From assembly GCA_018065005.1 (NCBI GenBank), contig JAGHUD010000022.1, positions 1-32,096 on the forward strand: a stretch of 32,096 bases of DNA, given 5' to 3'. Shown here piece by piece: positions 8,355 through 16,398 of this stretch. This stretch comes from Candidatus Physcousia equi (GTDB taxonomy: Bacteria > Bacteroidota > Bacteroidia > Bacteroidales > Bacteroidaceae). The position numbers and the translations under genes were made by a program. The notes under the pieces were generated by a model. It did no database searches. It was not told the origin of the DNA and was given only the letters and a program-made list of their open reading frames with translations. The first letter of the stretch is position 1. Every line of letters begins with the position of its first letter.

Positions 8355-9692
8355 ATGGGACTTTTCACAAGAGGAAAGAGCGGAGGCATGATGAACGTCA
8401 TCCGCTGCGACGAACCAGAATACCTCGTCTGGAAATGGAGACCTGCCGGACAGGAAGCCAATACGACGACCAGAGAGAACGCCATACGCTACGGCAGCAG
8501 TCTGCGCGTGAAGGACGGTGAAGTAGCAGTCTTTGTCTACAAACAAAAAGAAGGACCTGTGCAGGACTTCATCGTCGGCCCCTATGACGACACCATCAAG
8601 ACGGCCAACTTCCCCGTGCTGTCGAGCATCGTGGGCTTGGCTTTCGGAGGCGAGTCACCCTTCCAGGCAGAGATTTACTTCATCAACCTGCAGCGCAACA
8701 ATCAGATCGACTTCTGTGTGCCCTACTTCAATGTGCCCGACCCTCGTCTGCCCGACTTCCCCGTCCCCCTCTCCGTGACGGGCAAACTGACCTTCTCGGT
8801 GGAAGACTATCGCTCGTTCATCAAGCTCAACCGACTCATCGACTTCGACCTCAAAACCTTCGAGCGTCAAGTCAGACAAGCCATGGAGCGACACATCAAG
8901 AGCGCAGTGGGCAGAGCGCCACGCGAAATGGGCATCCCCGTTGTCCAACTCGACCTCGAACTGGACAACATCAGTCTGCGACTTGAAGACAACCTCGCCT
9001 CCCGATTTGAGGAGTTTGGCGTGAAGATGCGTCACATCGACATCGGAGCCATCGACATCGACACCGAATCGCCCAACTACGCACAAGTGCGCAAACTCAC
9101 CGGTGGCATCACTGCGCAAACCATGGAGGCACAAGCCAACATCAACATACAGAACCTCGAAGACCTCCAACGACTCAACATGCAAAACATGGAAGAAACT
9201 ATGCGCATACAGCGAGAAGAAGGACAATATGCACAACACCTACAGACGCAGCAGAACAACATGGCTGCCTTCACCGCCGGACTCCAAGCCGACGTCCTCA
9301 AGACAGGCGCTGCAAGCCTCGGCACCATGGGCAACATGGAAGGTGGCGGCGGCATGAATCCCGCTGGCATGATGACCGGCATGATGATGGGAGGCGCAAT
9401 GGGACAGCAGATGGCTGGCATGATGCAAGGCATGGGGCAGCAGATGCAGAACAGCATGCAAGCTCCTCCTCCCTTGCCCGACACGGCTTATTTCGTTTCG
9501 CAGAACGGTGTCCAGCAGGGTCCCTTCTCCATGATGCAACTACGCAGCTTTGCCCAAAGTGGTCAGTTCACACCACAGTACTACGTTTGGAAACAAGGAA
9601 TGGCACAATGGGAATATGCTGCCAACATACCCGAACTCGCCATGCTCTTCACCGCCGGTCCGGCAACGCCACCGCCACCGCCCTCCGTTTAG
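8355..9692 (+). CDS. SPFH-domain protein of the YdjI type with C-terminal GYF_2 domain
   Basis: SPFH proteins form membrane-associated oligomers; the YdjI subgroup ('virion core protein-like') sits in stress and signalling gene sets with zinc-ribbon proteins, as in Bacillus. Residues ~14-265 match this subgroup ('VIRCDEPEYLVWKWRP', 'VKDGEVAVFVYKQKEG', then the long SPFH strands and helix). A coiled stretch (about 255-300) is followed by a Met/Gly-rich segment (about 333-375). Residues ~377-428 form a GYF_2/DUF4339 domain ('YFVSQNGVQQGPFSMMQL...VWKQGMAQW'). The protein ends in a polyproline tail. It starts 32 nt after the kinase. The GYF_2 domain probably binds proline-rich partners, such as those in its neighbours. 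No signal peptide or clear membrane span. Confidence 0.88.
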   Translation: MGLFTRGKSGGMMNVIRCDEPEYLVWKWRPAGQEANTTTRENAIRYGSSLRVKDGEVAVFVYKQKEGPVQDFIVGPYDDTIKTANFPVLSSIVGLAFGGESPFQAEIYFINLQRNNQIDFCVPYFNVPDPRLPDFPVPLSVTGKLTFSVEDYRSFIKLNRLIDFDLKTFERQVRQAMERHIKSAVGRAPREMGIPVVQLDLELDNISLRLEDNLASRFEEFGVKMRHIDIGAIDIDTESPNYAQVRKLTGGITAQTMEAQANINIQNLEDLQRLNMQNMEETMRIQREEGQYAQHLQTQQNNMAAFTAGLQADVLKTGAASLGTMGNMEGGGGMNPAGMMTGMMMGGAMGQQMAGMMQGMGQQMQNSMQAPPPLPDTAYFVSQNGVQQGPFSMMQLRSFAQSGQFTPQYYVWKQGMAQWEYAANIPELAMLFTAGPATPPPPPSV

Positions 9693-9815
9693 CTCTCCGC
9701 ACAGCAAACGAAACGGTGCTGCTCCAAAAATCAAGACCTCGCCCTAACGTAGAGGGAAGGACTAAAAGATAAAGGTATTGCAAAAAACGACAAGAAACTA
9801 AACAACAACAGCCAC

Positions 9816-10169
9816 ATGAACGACAACAACTTCTACTCCATCGACCGCCTTGTGGACTTCGGTCTCGGCATCGCCATGGCACAACAGATGGTAGGGATGA
9901 TGAACCATACGATGCAAAACATGCAAGTGCCGGGCAGTATAGCCACCATGCCCACACAGCCATCGCTGAGTTTATATGTAGCCATCGACGGCAAGTCAGT
10001 CGGTCCACTCAGCGAGCGCGATTTCACAGAACTCGTCAACCAGCAGAAGGTCAACAAAGACACACTCGTCTGGACACCAGGCATGGCAGGATGGAAACCC
10101 CTCGAACAAGTGCCTGCCGCACTGCGCATCATAGCCCTCGCACCTCCTCCTCTGCCCACAACGTGCTAA
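9816..10169 (+). CDS. Small Met-rich / GYF_2 domain protein
   Basis: This 117-residue protein has the same two parts as the C-terminus of the preceding SPFH protein. A Met-rich helix (about 17-36, 'FGLGIAMAQQMVGMMNHTMQ') leads to a GYF_2/DUF4339 domain (about 53-102, 'YVAIDGKSVGPLSERDF...VWTPGMAGW') and a short proline-rich end. It looks like a stand-alone copy of that module and probably binds the same partner. No signal peptide. The 123-nt gap before it shows nothing recognisable. Its last codons are already part of the tandem repeat that follows. Confidence 0.8.
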   Translation: MNDNNFYSIDRLVDFGLGIAMAQQMVGMMNHTMQNMQVPGSIATMPTQPSLSLYVAIDGKSVGPLSERDFTELVNQQKVNKDTLVWTPGMAGWKPLEQVPAALRIIALAPPPLPTTC

Positions 10170-10291
10170 CTATTCACCACGTGCTGACTGCCACGTGCTG
10201 ACTATCCACAACGCACAAACTGCCACGCACAAACTATCCACAACGTGCTGACTGCCCACCACCACGGCGTTGTCCACCATCACGGCGTTGT
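10156..10291. repeat. Degenerate 15-19 bp tandem repeat in the gap 10170-10418
   Basis: About eight head-to-tail units begin with CCAC/CACC and read variants of CCACAACGTGCTGACT, such as CCACGTGCTGACTAT and CCACAACGCACAAACTG, ending with two CACGGCGTTGTCC copies. Long and short forms alternate. The first unit overlaps the stop codon of the GYF_2 gene. The rest of the gap, 10292-10418, holds no gene or promoter I can recognise. Confidence 0.7.
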
Positions 10292-10418
10292 CCGGCACCG
10301 CCCCCTCGGCACAGGGGCACACTGTCCTACATGACTCGTGGCTGCATGGCTATCAAGCATGCTCAGTCAGAATGATGCAGGATCACCACACACTCACACA
10401 ACAACAAACGACGAACAG

Positions 10419-10769
10419 ATGAAACTCAATCCCCTACAGAGCCTCTTTGCTGCAGGCATGGCAGCACTGCTCGGATACCTCATCCACACGCTCACCACCC
10501 CATCAGGCAGCGCCCTCCTGACTGCCATCGCCAGCGGCGTATGCTTCGCTGCCACACTCATCCCCACCCTGGCGCTCAAGCATGAGTCTGCAGCCATGAC
10601 CACCAACTTGCGCGTGCTCAGCGCCGTCTTCTTTGTGGCATTCTGCATCAGCCACGTATGCTTTGCCACGATAGGAGTCACCATGCCCCTCTATGTCATC
10701 GTCAACGGACTCTTGCTCCTCCTCTTTCTTGCCACGCTCAGCAAGATGGCAAGCATGAAGAACATCTGA
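10419..10769 (+). CDS. Small four-helix membrane protein, unknown function
   Basis: I do not recognise the family. The 116-residue product is almost entirely hydrophobic, with four probable membrane spans at about 7-24, 30-50, 65-85 and 88-108 and short polar loops. It has no charged catalytic motif. I chose ATG 10419 because it follows an A/C-rich leader and gives a compact protein; the in-frame upstream ATG at 10338 would add a poorly conserved extension running back towards the repeat DNA. The next gene begins 43 nt downstream, so it is probably part of the same transcript. Possible roles include a membrane partner for the cluster or an immunity-type protein, but the sequence does not decide this. 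Confidence 0.7.
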   Translation: MKLNPLQSLFAAGMAALLGYLIHTLTTPSGSALLTAIASGVCFAATLIPTLALKHESAAMTTNLRVLSAVFFVAFCISHVCFATIGVTMPLYVIVNGLLLLLFLATLSKMASMKNI

Positions 10770-10812
10770 AGCTCACATTCTCTAACCTCCCAGCCAGAAC
10801 ACTGCACACACG

Positions 10813-11841
10813 ATGCTTTTCTCACAAGAACTCGAAGAACTCATTGACGCTGTCTTGCAAGACGGCACCATAACGCCCAAAGAACGAGCCACACTGCACA
10901 AACGAGCTGCTGCCGAAGGCGCAGACCCCGACGAAGTGGACATCGTCATCGAAGCACGTCTCAACAGGCTGAAAAAACAGAGCCGCATTGCTGCAGTTGC
11001 CGCAACGCCAACCGCACCACCGCCACCACCGCCAGCGGCTCCCGAAGCAACGCCCACAGCAAGCACCGCCCAAAAATACGGCACCGTGCTGAAATGCCCC
11101 AACTGCGGCACACGCATCCGAGGAGGCACAGCCGTTTGCCCCACCTGCAACTACACCTTCCACGGCATCTCTGCCAACGCCTCCATCGAGCGCCTCAATG
11201 CTAAGTTGGAAGCCTTCAACCGCGAAAACAAGATTGCCGAAAGCAGCGGATTAGGGAAACAACTCGGGTGGGGCTGCCTCTCCCTCTGCTTTTGGCCCAT
11301 CGCTGTGCCCGTGCTCTTGCTCAAGGGCGGCAACAAGCCTATCTTCCGTCGCAAGGCAGACATCATCAGCACCTTTGCCGTGCCCAACACACGCGCCGAC
11401 TTGCTCGACTTCCTCTCCATGGTGCAGCAGCGAGCCAATGCCACCGCACCGAAAAACGGCACTTCGTCCATCCTCAGCAACGAGGACATGGGCTATGCCT
11501 ATTGGTTGCTCTATTGCAACTGCATCAACAAGGCACGCATCAACTTTGCCGACGACCCCTCCTTCGCCTCCTTCTTTGACTTCCACAACAGAGAGATGCG
11601 ACGCAGCAAGGGCATACTTGCCCTCATCAGCCGCAACACCAAGCTCTTCCTCTTCATCCTCTGGATGGTTGTCTTCTTCTGCTGGATGTATTTCGACGAA
11701 AACAGAGGCAACAAAAAAAGTGTAGAAAAAGAAACGAAATACGAATACGAAAACGAAAACATAAACGAAAACGAAACACGCGATTACTACTACGAAGACG
11801 AATACGTAGACGCAGACGACTATGATACTCGTTCGCACTGA
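10813..11841 (+). CDS. Zinc-ribbon membrane protein with acidic C-terminal tail
   Basis: 342 residues, family not named. The N-terminal ~55 residues ('LEELIDAVLQDGTITPKER...') match a short helical TerB/SHOCT-like domain common at the start of Bacteroidetes zinc-ribbon proteins. An Ala/Pro-rich linker (about 60-90) ends in a run of six prolines, a possible ligand for the GYF_2 domains upstream. A zinc ribbon follows with Cys95/Cys98 and Cys109/Cys112 (CPNC...CPTC). Two hydrophobic segments, about 155-175 and 275-294, are probable membrane spans. The last ~45 residues are a low-complexity Glu/Asp/Asn/Tyr tail. Zinc-ribbon plus SPFH neighbours recall Bacillus ydjG/ydjI. It lies 34 nt before the next gene. 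Confidence 0.8.
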   Translation: MLFSQELEELIDAVLQDGTITPKERATLHKRAAAEGADPDEVDIVIEARLNRLKKQSRIAAVAATPTAPPPPPPAAPEATPTASTAQKYGTVLKCPNCGTRIRGGTAVCPTCNYTFHGISANASIERLNAKLEAFNRENKIAESSGLGKQLGWGCLSLCFWPIAVPVLLLKGGNKPIFRRKADIISTFAVPNTRADLLDFLSMVQQRANATAPKNGTSSILSNEDMGYAYWLLYCNCINKARINFADDPSFASFFDFHNREMRRSKGILALISRNTKLFLFILWMVVFFCWMYFDENRGNKKSVEKETKYEYENENINENETRDYYYEDEYVDADDYDTRSH

Positions 11842-11875
11842 TTTTGCCAACACACCAACACAGCATACAAAACCC

Positions 11876-13333
11876 ATGCGCAAACTCATCCTCACCCTCC
11901 TCACCCTCCTCAGCACCCTCACCGCACAGTCGCAACTGGTGCGTTGGGTTGTTCCTCCCATGTATGATGCCGTCCGCGCCAGCGACGACGCACAATATTT
12001 CGTAGCAGACTCTGCCGACCGCTGCATCCTCTACTCAGCCGAAGGCAAGTGCCTCATGCGCACCAACAACGAGTTGCACGCCTTCAGGCAGAACAGAGCC
12101 GTGCTCACTCGACGCGGCAGCAAGACGCTCACTGGCATCTGCCTGCCAGGCGGCGACGTGCGCAGCCTCAACCGAGGCAACGTCCTCAACGACTTTCCCT
12201 ACTACAGCGAGGGCATACTCATCGTGCACGACGTGGACCGTTGCGTCTTCTACACGCTCGACACCAAGAAGACCTTCACCAACCACCTCGTAGCCAACGC
12301 ACGCCCCTTCTCCGCTGGTCTCTCGGCATGCCTCACCTATGGCAAGTTTGACAACCAGAAGGATCCCTACTACTACTACCTCATGGCGAGCGGCGACGTG
12401 GCTGCCGTCAAGCTCAACGGCAAAAAACTCGGCAAGCAAGACCTCCAGTACGCATCGTCAGTGGGAGGCGAGGGCTTCAGCATCGTTGTCTTCAAGAATA
12501 AAGTCTATCGCATGACCCTCCCCGAACGCGAACTGCAACCCCTGCTCGCCCAAGGCGACGTGGTCATAAGCGGAAAAATCGACAAGGCGCTGCAGAACGC
12601 CCCCGACGGCAGCGCCACACTCGCCGCACAGGGACCACAAGGTGCCATGACGCTCCACTTCGACAACACCGGAGTGCCCACACAAGTGGTCATGGGCGCG
12701 GAGACACTGCGCTACACCACACCACAGTCTTCACTGAGCCAACAGACACCCAGCCCCATCAGCATCACAGAGGGCGACATGTGCTATGGCATCAGCATCG
12801 ACGGACAAGACATCCTCCCACCACAGTTCGAGGCACTCGGAACGCCCGACGGACTGAGCATCACCGCACAAAAGAACGGACAATGGGGCATGCTCCTCGC
12901 CGACACCGACCCCTCGCACAATCTGGAGGTGAGCATCAACGGCGGTGCCGACCTCTACTTCACGGGCGGAGCGATGAAGACCTTTGCCACGCTCAAGCTC
13001 CCCGTCTTTCTGGAAGTCAACGACGCCACCGACTTCACCATCGACAGCAAGAGCGTCAAGACCAACCGCTCCACACGCGAAGCTGCCAACACCCCACTCG
13101 GCAACTATGTCGAATATGATGTCACCATCAGCAGCACCAAAAGCAACGCTGCCAGCTTCCCCGTGAGCATCACCTACGACGGGCTGCGCCTCAACCCCAT
13201 CACCGTCTCCAACAAGGTCACCAAGGTGAAGCCCACCATCATCCAGCAGCGCAGCAACAAGGCAGACGGACCAAGCGGCAGCAAGGGCAGCAACACCACG
13301 CCCACCACGCCGAAGAAGAAGATTGACCTCTAA
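11876..13333 (+). CDS. Secreted protein of unknown function, WG-repeat-like strands
   Basis: A 485-residue protein with a clear signal peptide (about 1-19, Leu/Thr-rich, ending AQS). The body is rich in short beta strands. Two segments, 'VVPPMYDAV' near the N-terminus and 'ILPPQFEAL' with 'KNGQWGMLL' near residues 305-335, resemble WG-type repeats (I-x-P-P-x-Y-D-x-I ... G-x-W-G), so a propeller-like fold is possible. The tail from about residue 450 is Ser/Thr/Lys/Gly-rich and probably disordered. I chose the second in-frame ATG at 11876 because the signal peptide starts there; the first, at 11822, overlaps the preceding gene. It is probably a periplasmic or surface partner of the cluster; function unknown. 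Confidence 0.75.
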   Translation: MRKLILTLLTLLSTLTAQSQLVRWVVPPMYDAVRASDDAQYFVADSADRCILYSAEGKCLMRTNNELHAFRQNRAVLTRRGSKTLTGICLPGGDVRSLNRGNVLNDFPYYSEGILIVHDVDRCVFYTLDTKKTFTNHLVANARPFSAGLSACLTYGKFDNQKDPYYYYLMASGDVAAVKLNGKKLGKQDLQYASSVGGEGFSIVVFKNKVYRMTLPERELQPLLAQGDVVISGKIDKALQNAPDGSATLAAQGPQGAMTLHFDNTGVPTQVVMGAETLRYTTPQSSLSQQTPSPISITEGDMCYGISIDGQDILPPQFEALGTPDGLSITAQKNGQWGMLLADTDPSHNLEVSINGGADLYFTGGAMKTFATLKLPVFLEVNDATDFTIDSKSVKTNRSTREAANTPLGNYVEYDVTISSTKSNAASFPVSITYDGLRLNPITVSNKVTKVKPTIIQQRSNKADGPSGSKGSNTTPTTPKKKIDL

Positions 13334-13387
13334 GCCTTCGCCCACCACCCTTTCCTCCCCTTTCAACACCACACATCAAGCTAAGTT

Positions 13388-14677
13388 ATGGACTTCTACC
13401 ACAAGACCGACCACCACCACCGCCACGACAAGAGTCCCGAGATCGAACGCGCACAGCGAATGCTCAACGACATCAGGCGCGACCTCCACACCGACTGGGA
13501 GCACCTTGCCGACGACGGAGACTTCGGACCCCGCACAGAGCGTGCCCTCAAGGCCTTCCAGGTCTACGCCTGCATCAGTCCCTCTGGTCATCTCGACGAC
13601 AACACCTGCGCCAAAATCAGCGAAGTGTGGAACACTGCACGGAGCAGCGTCGGCGCAGCAGAGGCCATCCTCTATTCCGAACAACAGAAAAAGACCCATA
13701 CGTCCATCCGCGACACCGACACCCAAGTGCAGCCCAAGATGCAACCCGTCGTCTCGCCCCTCCTGCCCTCAACGCCAGAAGAGGTGCACGAGCAGGTGGC
13801 ATCCGACGAAGACACCCCCTGGTACGTCAAGATGCTGGATTGGTGCAAGTCCTACATCGAAGACGTCTACGACGCCATCAAGGATGGTCTCGCCTCGCTC
13901 CTCACCGGTGCGCTCGACGCCGTGCGACAAGCCATCAAGGACGTCCAGCGGGATGGTGTCAAGGCCATCATCCGACGTGTGGTCGAGCGGCTCGCCCCCT
14001 TTGCCAATAAGCTGCGTTCTCTCGTTCTCCACATCTTCGACTACGTCCCCTTCAGCGACCGCCTCAAGCGGATCGTCGAGGAGAAGATCCTCCCCACCAT
14101 CGACAAAGCGGCAAACTGGCTGAAGAGCATCAACATCCGCCAGTGGCTCAACAGCATCTTCTCACGCTTCTCCAACGGACTCTCCGTGTCGCAAGCCACC
14201 AGCACCGCAGCTCAGACAGCCACACAGAGCGCTGCCACCGAAAGCAGCGTGCGCGCCTGCTTCAAGGGCATCTTGGGCAAGATCAGCGTCTTCTCGCTCG
14301 TGCTCAACCTCAAGGACGTCTTCTTCTGCATCTTCTGTATTGGCGACTTCGACTACCTCACCTTCAACTCCAGCGATTGGCGCAAGAAGCTGCTCCACAC
14401 CTTCCTGAAGTTTCTCGACGACTGCCTCACCGTGCTCGTGGCTGACGCCATCGTAGCCCTCATCGCAGCAGGCACCGCCACGGGCGTCCTGCCCGGCATC
14501 GCTGCCTCAGTGGCTGTGGGCATTGGCGTCTCGCTCGCCCTCATGGGCATCTGTCGCTTCCTCTTTGGCACCACCAACATTCCGCTCTTCGAATGTATTG
14601 GTGTGCTGGCTGGTTCTGGCGACACCGACGTTGTCGATAATGTCCATAAGTCCGTTCTCGCCCTGGTCATCAACTAA
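13388..14677 (+). CDS. Peptidoglycan-binding protein with hydrophobic C-terminus; candidate effector
   Basis: 429 residues. After a His-rich start comes a PG_binding_1 domain (about 16-80), with the family's 'I..aQ.mLn....' and 'DGDFGPRTERALKAFQ' motifs. A linker (about 85-145) leads to a long amphipathic helical region (about 145-260) and then a Gly/Ala-rich hydrophobic part (about 300-400) with two or three possible membrane spans ('LVADAIVALIAAGTATGVLPG', 'AVGIGVSLALMGICRFLFG'). There is no signal peptide. A cell-wall-binding head without an export signal, plus a membrane-inserting tail beside injection genes, is what one would expect of a secreted membrane-damaging effector. This is inference; a structural membrane anchor is the alternative. 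It lies 17 nt before the phosphatase gene. Confidence 0.72.
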   Translation: MDFYHKTDHHHRHDKSPEIERAQRMLNDIRRDLHTDWEHLADDGDFGPRTERALKAFQVYACISPSGHLDDNTCAKISEVWNTARSSVGAAEAILYSEQQKKTHTSIRDTDTQVQPKMQPVVSPLLPSTPEEVHEQVASDEDTPWYVKMLDWCKSYIEDVYDAIKDGLASLLTGALDAVRQAIKDVQRDGVKAIIRRVVERLAPFANKLRSLVLHIFDYVPFSDRLKRIVEEKILPTIDKAANWLKSINIRQWLNSIFSRFSNGLSVSQATSTAAQTATQSAATESSVRACFKGILGKISVFSLVLNLKDVFFCIFCIGDFDYLTFNSSDWRKKLLHTFLKFLDDCLTVLVADAIVALIAAGTATGVLPGIAASVAVGIGVSLALMGICRFLFGTTNIPLFECIGVLAGSGDTDVVDNVHKSVLALVIN

Positions 14678-14694
14678 GCCACCCTGAAAAGCGC

Positions 14695-15588
14695 ATGAAG
14701 ATTAGCTTCCACGCACACACCGATATCGGGCTCAGCCGCGACGTCAACGAAGACGCCTTCGCCTTCTGCCCCAATCTCGAGCGCGCCCTGTGGCACAGCT
14801 CCTTCGACCTGCCGGATGCCAACGTCGAGACGTACCTCCCCTTCGCACCCCTCAGCCAGCTTGGTGCCATGCTCGTCGTGGCAGATGGCATGGGCGGCAC
14901 CATGGCGGGCGAAGTGGCTTCGCGCATGGCCATCGAAACGGTGCGACGCCTCTGCACCCCAGAGGCGCTCTTGCCCCTACTCTCGGCGCCCCAAGGTGCG
15001 GTGCACAGCTTCCTCTGCCACGTTGTCGAAGAGGCGCATGCCGACATACGCCGCCATGCTGCCACCCACAGCGAAACCATCGGCATGGCGTCCACCATCG
15101 TCGTGGCATGGCTGGCTCGAGATGCCCACATCTGCTGGTGTGGCGACAGCCGAGCCTACATCTTCCAGCCGCGCATCGGACTGAGGCGCATCACCCTCGA
15201 CCACTCCTTCGTGCAGCAACTCTGCACGCAGGGCGAGATCACAGAGGAGGAGATGCTCACCCACCCCGACAACAACCTGCTCACGCGCTGTGTGGGCGAC
15301 ACAGACCTGCCCGCCGCACCCGAGTGCACCACACTGGCGTTACAGCCCAACTCCCTCCTGTTGCTCTGCACCGATGGGCTCTCTGGCTACAGCTATGCCG
15401 ACGACATCGAGCGCTACGTGCGCCGTGGCTTCACTTCGGGGCGCCCCAACCTCGTCTCGCTCGCCCATGAGGTAGAGGCGCAAGACAACATCACCACCCT
15501 CTGTGCTGCCATCATTCCCGACCACCAGCAACGACCCACCCTCCCCCTTTCGCTTCGCCTCAAAGACCTCTTCCACCTGGGCTCATAG
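14695..15588 (+). CDS. PP2C-family Ser/Thr protein phosphatase (PppA-like)
   Basis: Removes phosphate from Ser/Thr with two metal ions; the natural antagonist of the kinase at 6814. All main PP2C motifs are present: 'TDIGLSRDVNEDAF' (9-22), 'VVADGMGG' (61-68, metal-binding Asp64), 'GMASTIV', 'CGDSRAYIF', 'DHSFVQQL', 'LLLCTDGLSGY' and 'AQDNITTL' (metal-binding Asp). At 297 residues it is slightly longer than the bacterial average, with an insertion at about 28-55 and a ~25-residue tail. It is soluble. It is the last gene of the + strand run; a 22-bp repeat array and a strong hairpin lie beyond it. In T6SS loci that carry PpkA/PppA pairs, the phosphatase resets the machine. Confidence 0.93.
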   Translation: MKISFHAHTDIGLSRDVNEDAFAFCPNLERALWHSSFDLPDANVETYLPFAPLSQLGAMLVVADGMGGTMAGEVASRMAIETVRRLCTPEALLPLLSAPQGAVHSFLCHVVEEAHADIRRHAATHSETIGMASTIVVAWLARDAHICWCGDSRAYIFQPRIGLRRITLDHSFVQQLCTQGEITEEEMLTHPDNNLLTRCVGDTDLPAAPECTTLALQPNSLLLLCTDGLSGYSYADDIERYVRRGFTSGRPNLVSLAHEVEAQDNITTLCAAIIPDHQQRPTLPLSLRLKDLFHLGS

Positions 15589-15660
15589 TCCCCCACTCCA
15601 TGCGCGTTGGTTCTGGTCTCCCACACAGGTTGTTTCGGTTGCCGCTGCATCAAGCTGAAA

Positions 15661-15748
15661 GTTTCTGCTACGGAAACCGAAAGTTTCTGCTGCAGAAATT
15701 GTCAGTTTCTGCTGCAGAAAATTTTAGTTTCTGCTGCAGAAATTTTTT
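15661..15748. repeat. Four-copy 22-bp tandem array of a palindrome
   Basis: GTTTCTGCTGCAGAAA or a variant starts at 15661, 15683, 15705 and 15727, exactly 22 bp apart. The core TTTCTG-CTG-CAGAAA is a dyad with 6-bp arms; the first copy is decayed (CTACGGAAA). The last copy runs into a T-tract, so it could act as a terminator for the phosphatase gene. The period of two helical turns would put all dyads on one face of the DNA. The rest of the gap 15589-15972 holds no gene. Confidence 0.85.
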
Positions 15749-15873
15749 TTGTCTTGCAGAAGGTGCCATGGTGACGTCAGTGACCATCGATTTGGTTCTG
15801 CTTTCTCCTGGCGTAAATTCCCGCAAATCACCCCCGCATTCTGTTCGTACATTTTGCAGGGACAACCATGGAA

Positions 15874-15911
15874 ACAAAGAGAGGGTGTGCAACGGCACAC
15901 CCTCTCTTTGT
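15874..15911. terminator. Perfect 17-bp hairpin between convergent genes
   Basis: Arms 15874-15890 and 15895-15911 pair perfectly around the loop AACG. It lies between the ends of the PP2C gene (+) and the RidA gene (-), where a two-way terminator is expected. There is no long T-run on either side, only TTTG followed by TTTCC on the - strand, so efficiency is uncertain. Confidence 0.75.
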
Positions 15912-15972
15912 GGTTCTAATGATATGTGGTCTTCCCAAAACGTATGGCTGCGTTTGGGCAGACCATTTTTTT

Positions 15973-16350
15973 TTATGACAGCGAAGCAATCATCTCAATC
16001 TCCACAAGAGCGCCCTTAGGCAGATCCTTCACAGCGAAGGCACTGCGCGCAGGATAGGGCTCGGAGAAATACTGCGCATAGACTTCGTTCATGGCAGCGA
16101 AGTTGGCGATGTCGCTCAGATAGACCGTCGTCTTCACCACACGCTGCAGACTCGTGCCTGCTGCCTCGAGGATGGCTGCCGCATTCTTCAGGCCCTGATG
16201 TGTCTGGGCTGCAATGCCACCTTCGACAAAAGCGCCGGTCGAGGGGTCGATGGGCAACTGTCCGGAAGCGAAGACCAAACCGCCCGCCTTAATGGCTTGG
16301 CTGTAGGGCCCGATGGCAGCGGGTGCCAGATCTGTGTGTACTCTTTCCAT
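15973..16350 (-). CDS. ridA: RidA family enamine/imine deaminase
   Basis: Hydrolyses reactive enamine/imine intermediates (such as 2-aminoacrylate) released by PLP enzymes; cytosolic trimer. The 125-residue length is typical. Signature features are '[12 protein letters not shown]' (9-20), '[10 protein letters not shown]', '[10 protein letters not shown]', and the C-terminal '[24 protein letters not shown]' with Arg102 and Glu119, the usual carboxylate-binding and catalytic pair. The start follows a Bacteroidetes-type A-rich leader. It lies 48 nt after the GH16 stop on the same strand, so it may be the last gene of the sulfatase-GH16 transcript, although its role is general metabolism. Confidence 0.95.
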   Translation of the reverse strand: MERVHTDLAPAAIGPYSQAIKAGGLVFASGQLPIDPSTGAFVEGGIAAQTHQGLKNAAAILEAAGTSLQRVVKTTVYLSDIANFAAMNEVYAQYFSEPYPARSAFAVKDLPKGALVEIEMIASLS

Positions 16351-16398
16351 ATTCTTTTCTTTTTTGGGGGTTAGACATGTGTGAGCGGGAGGGGGGCG

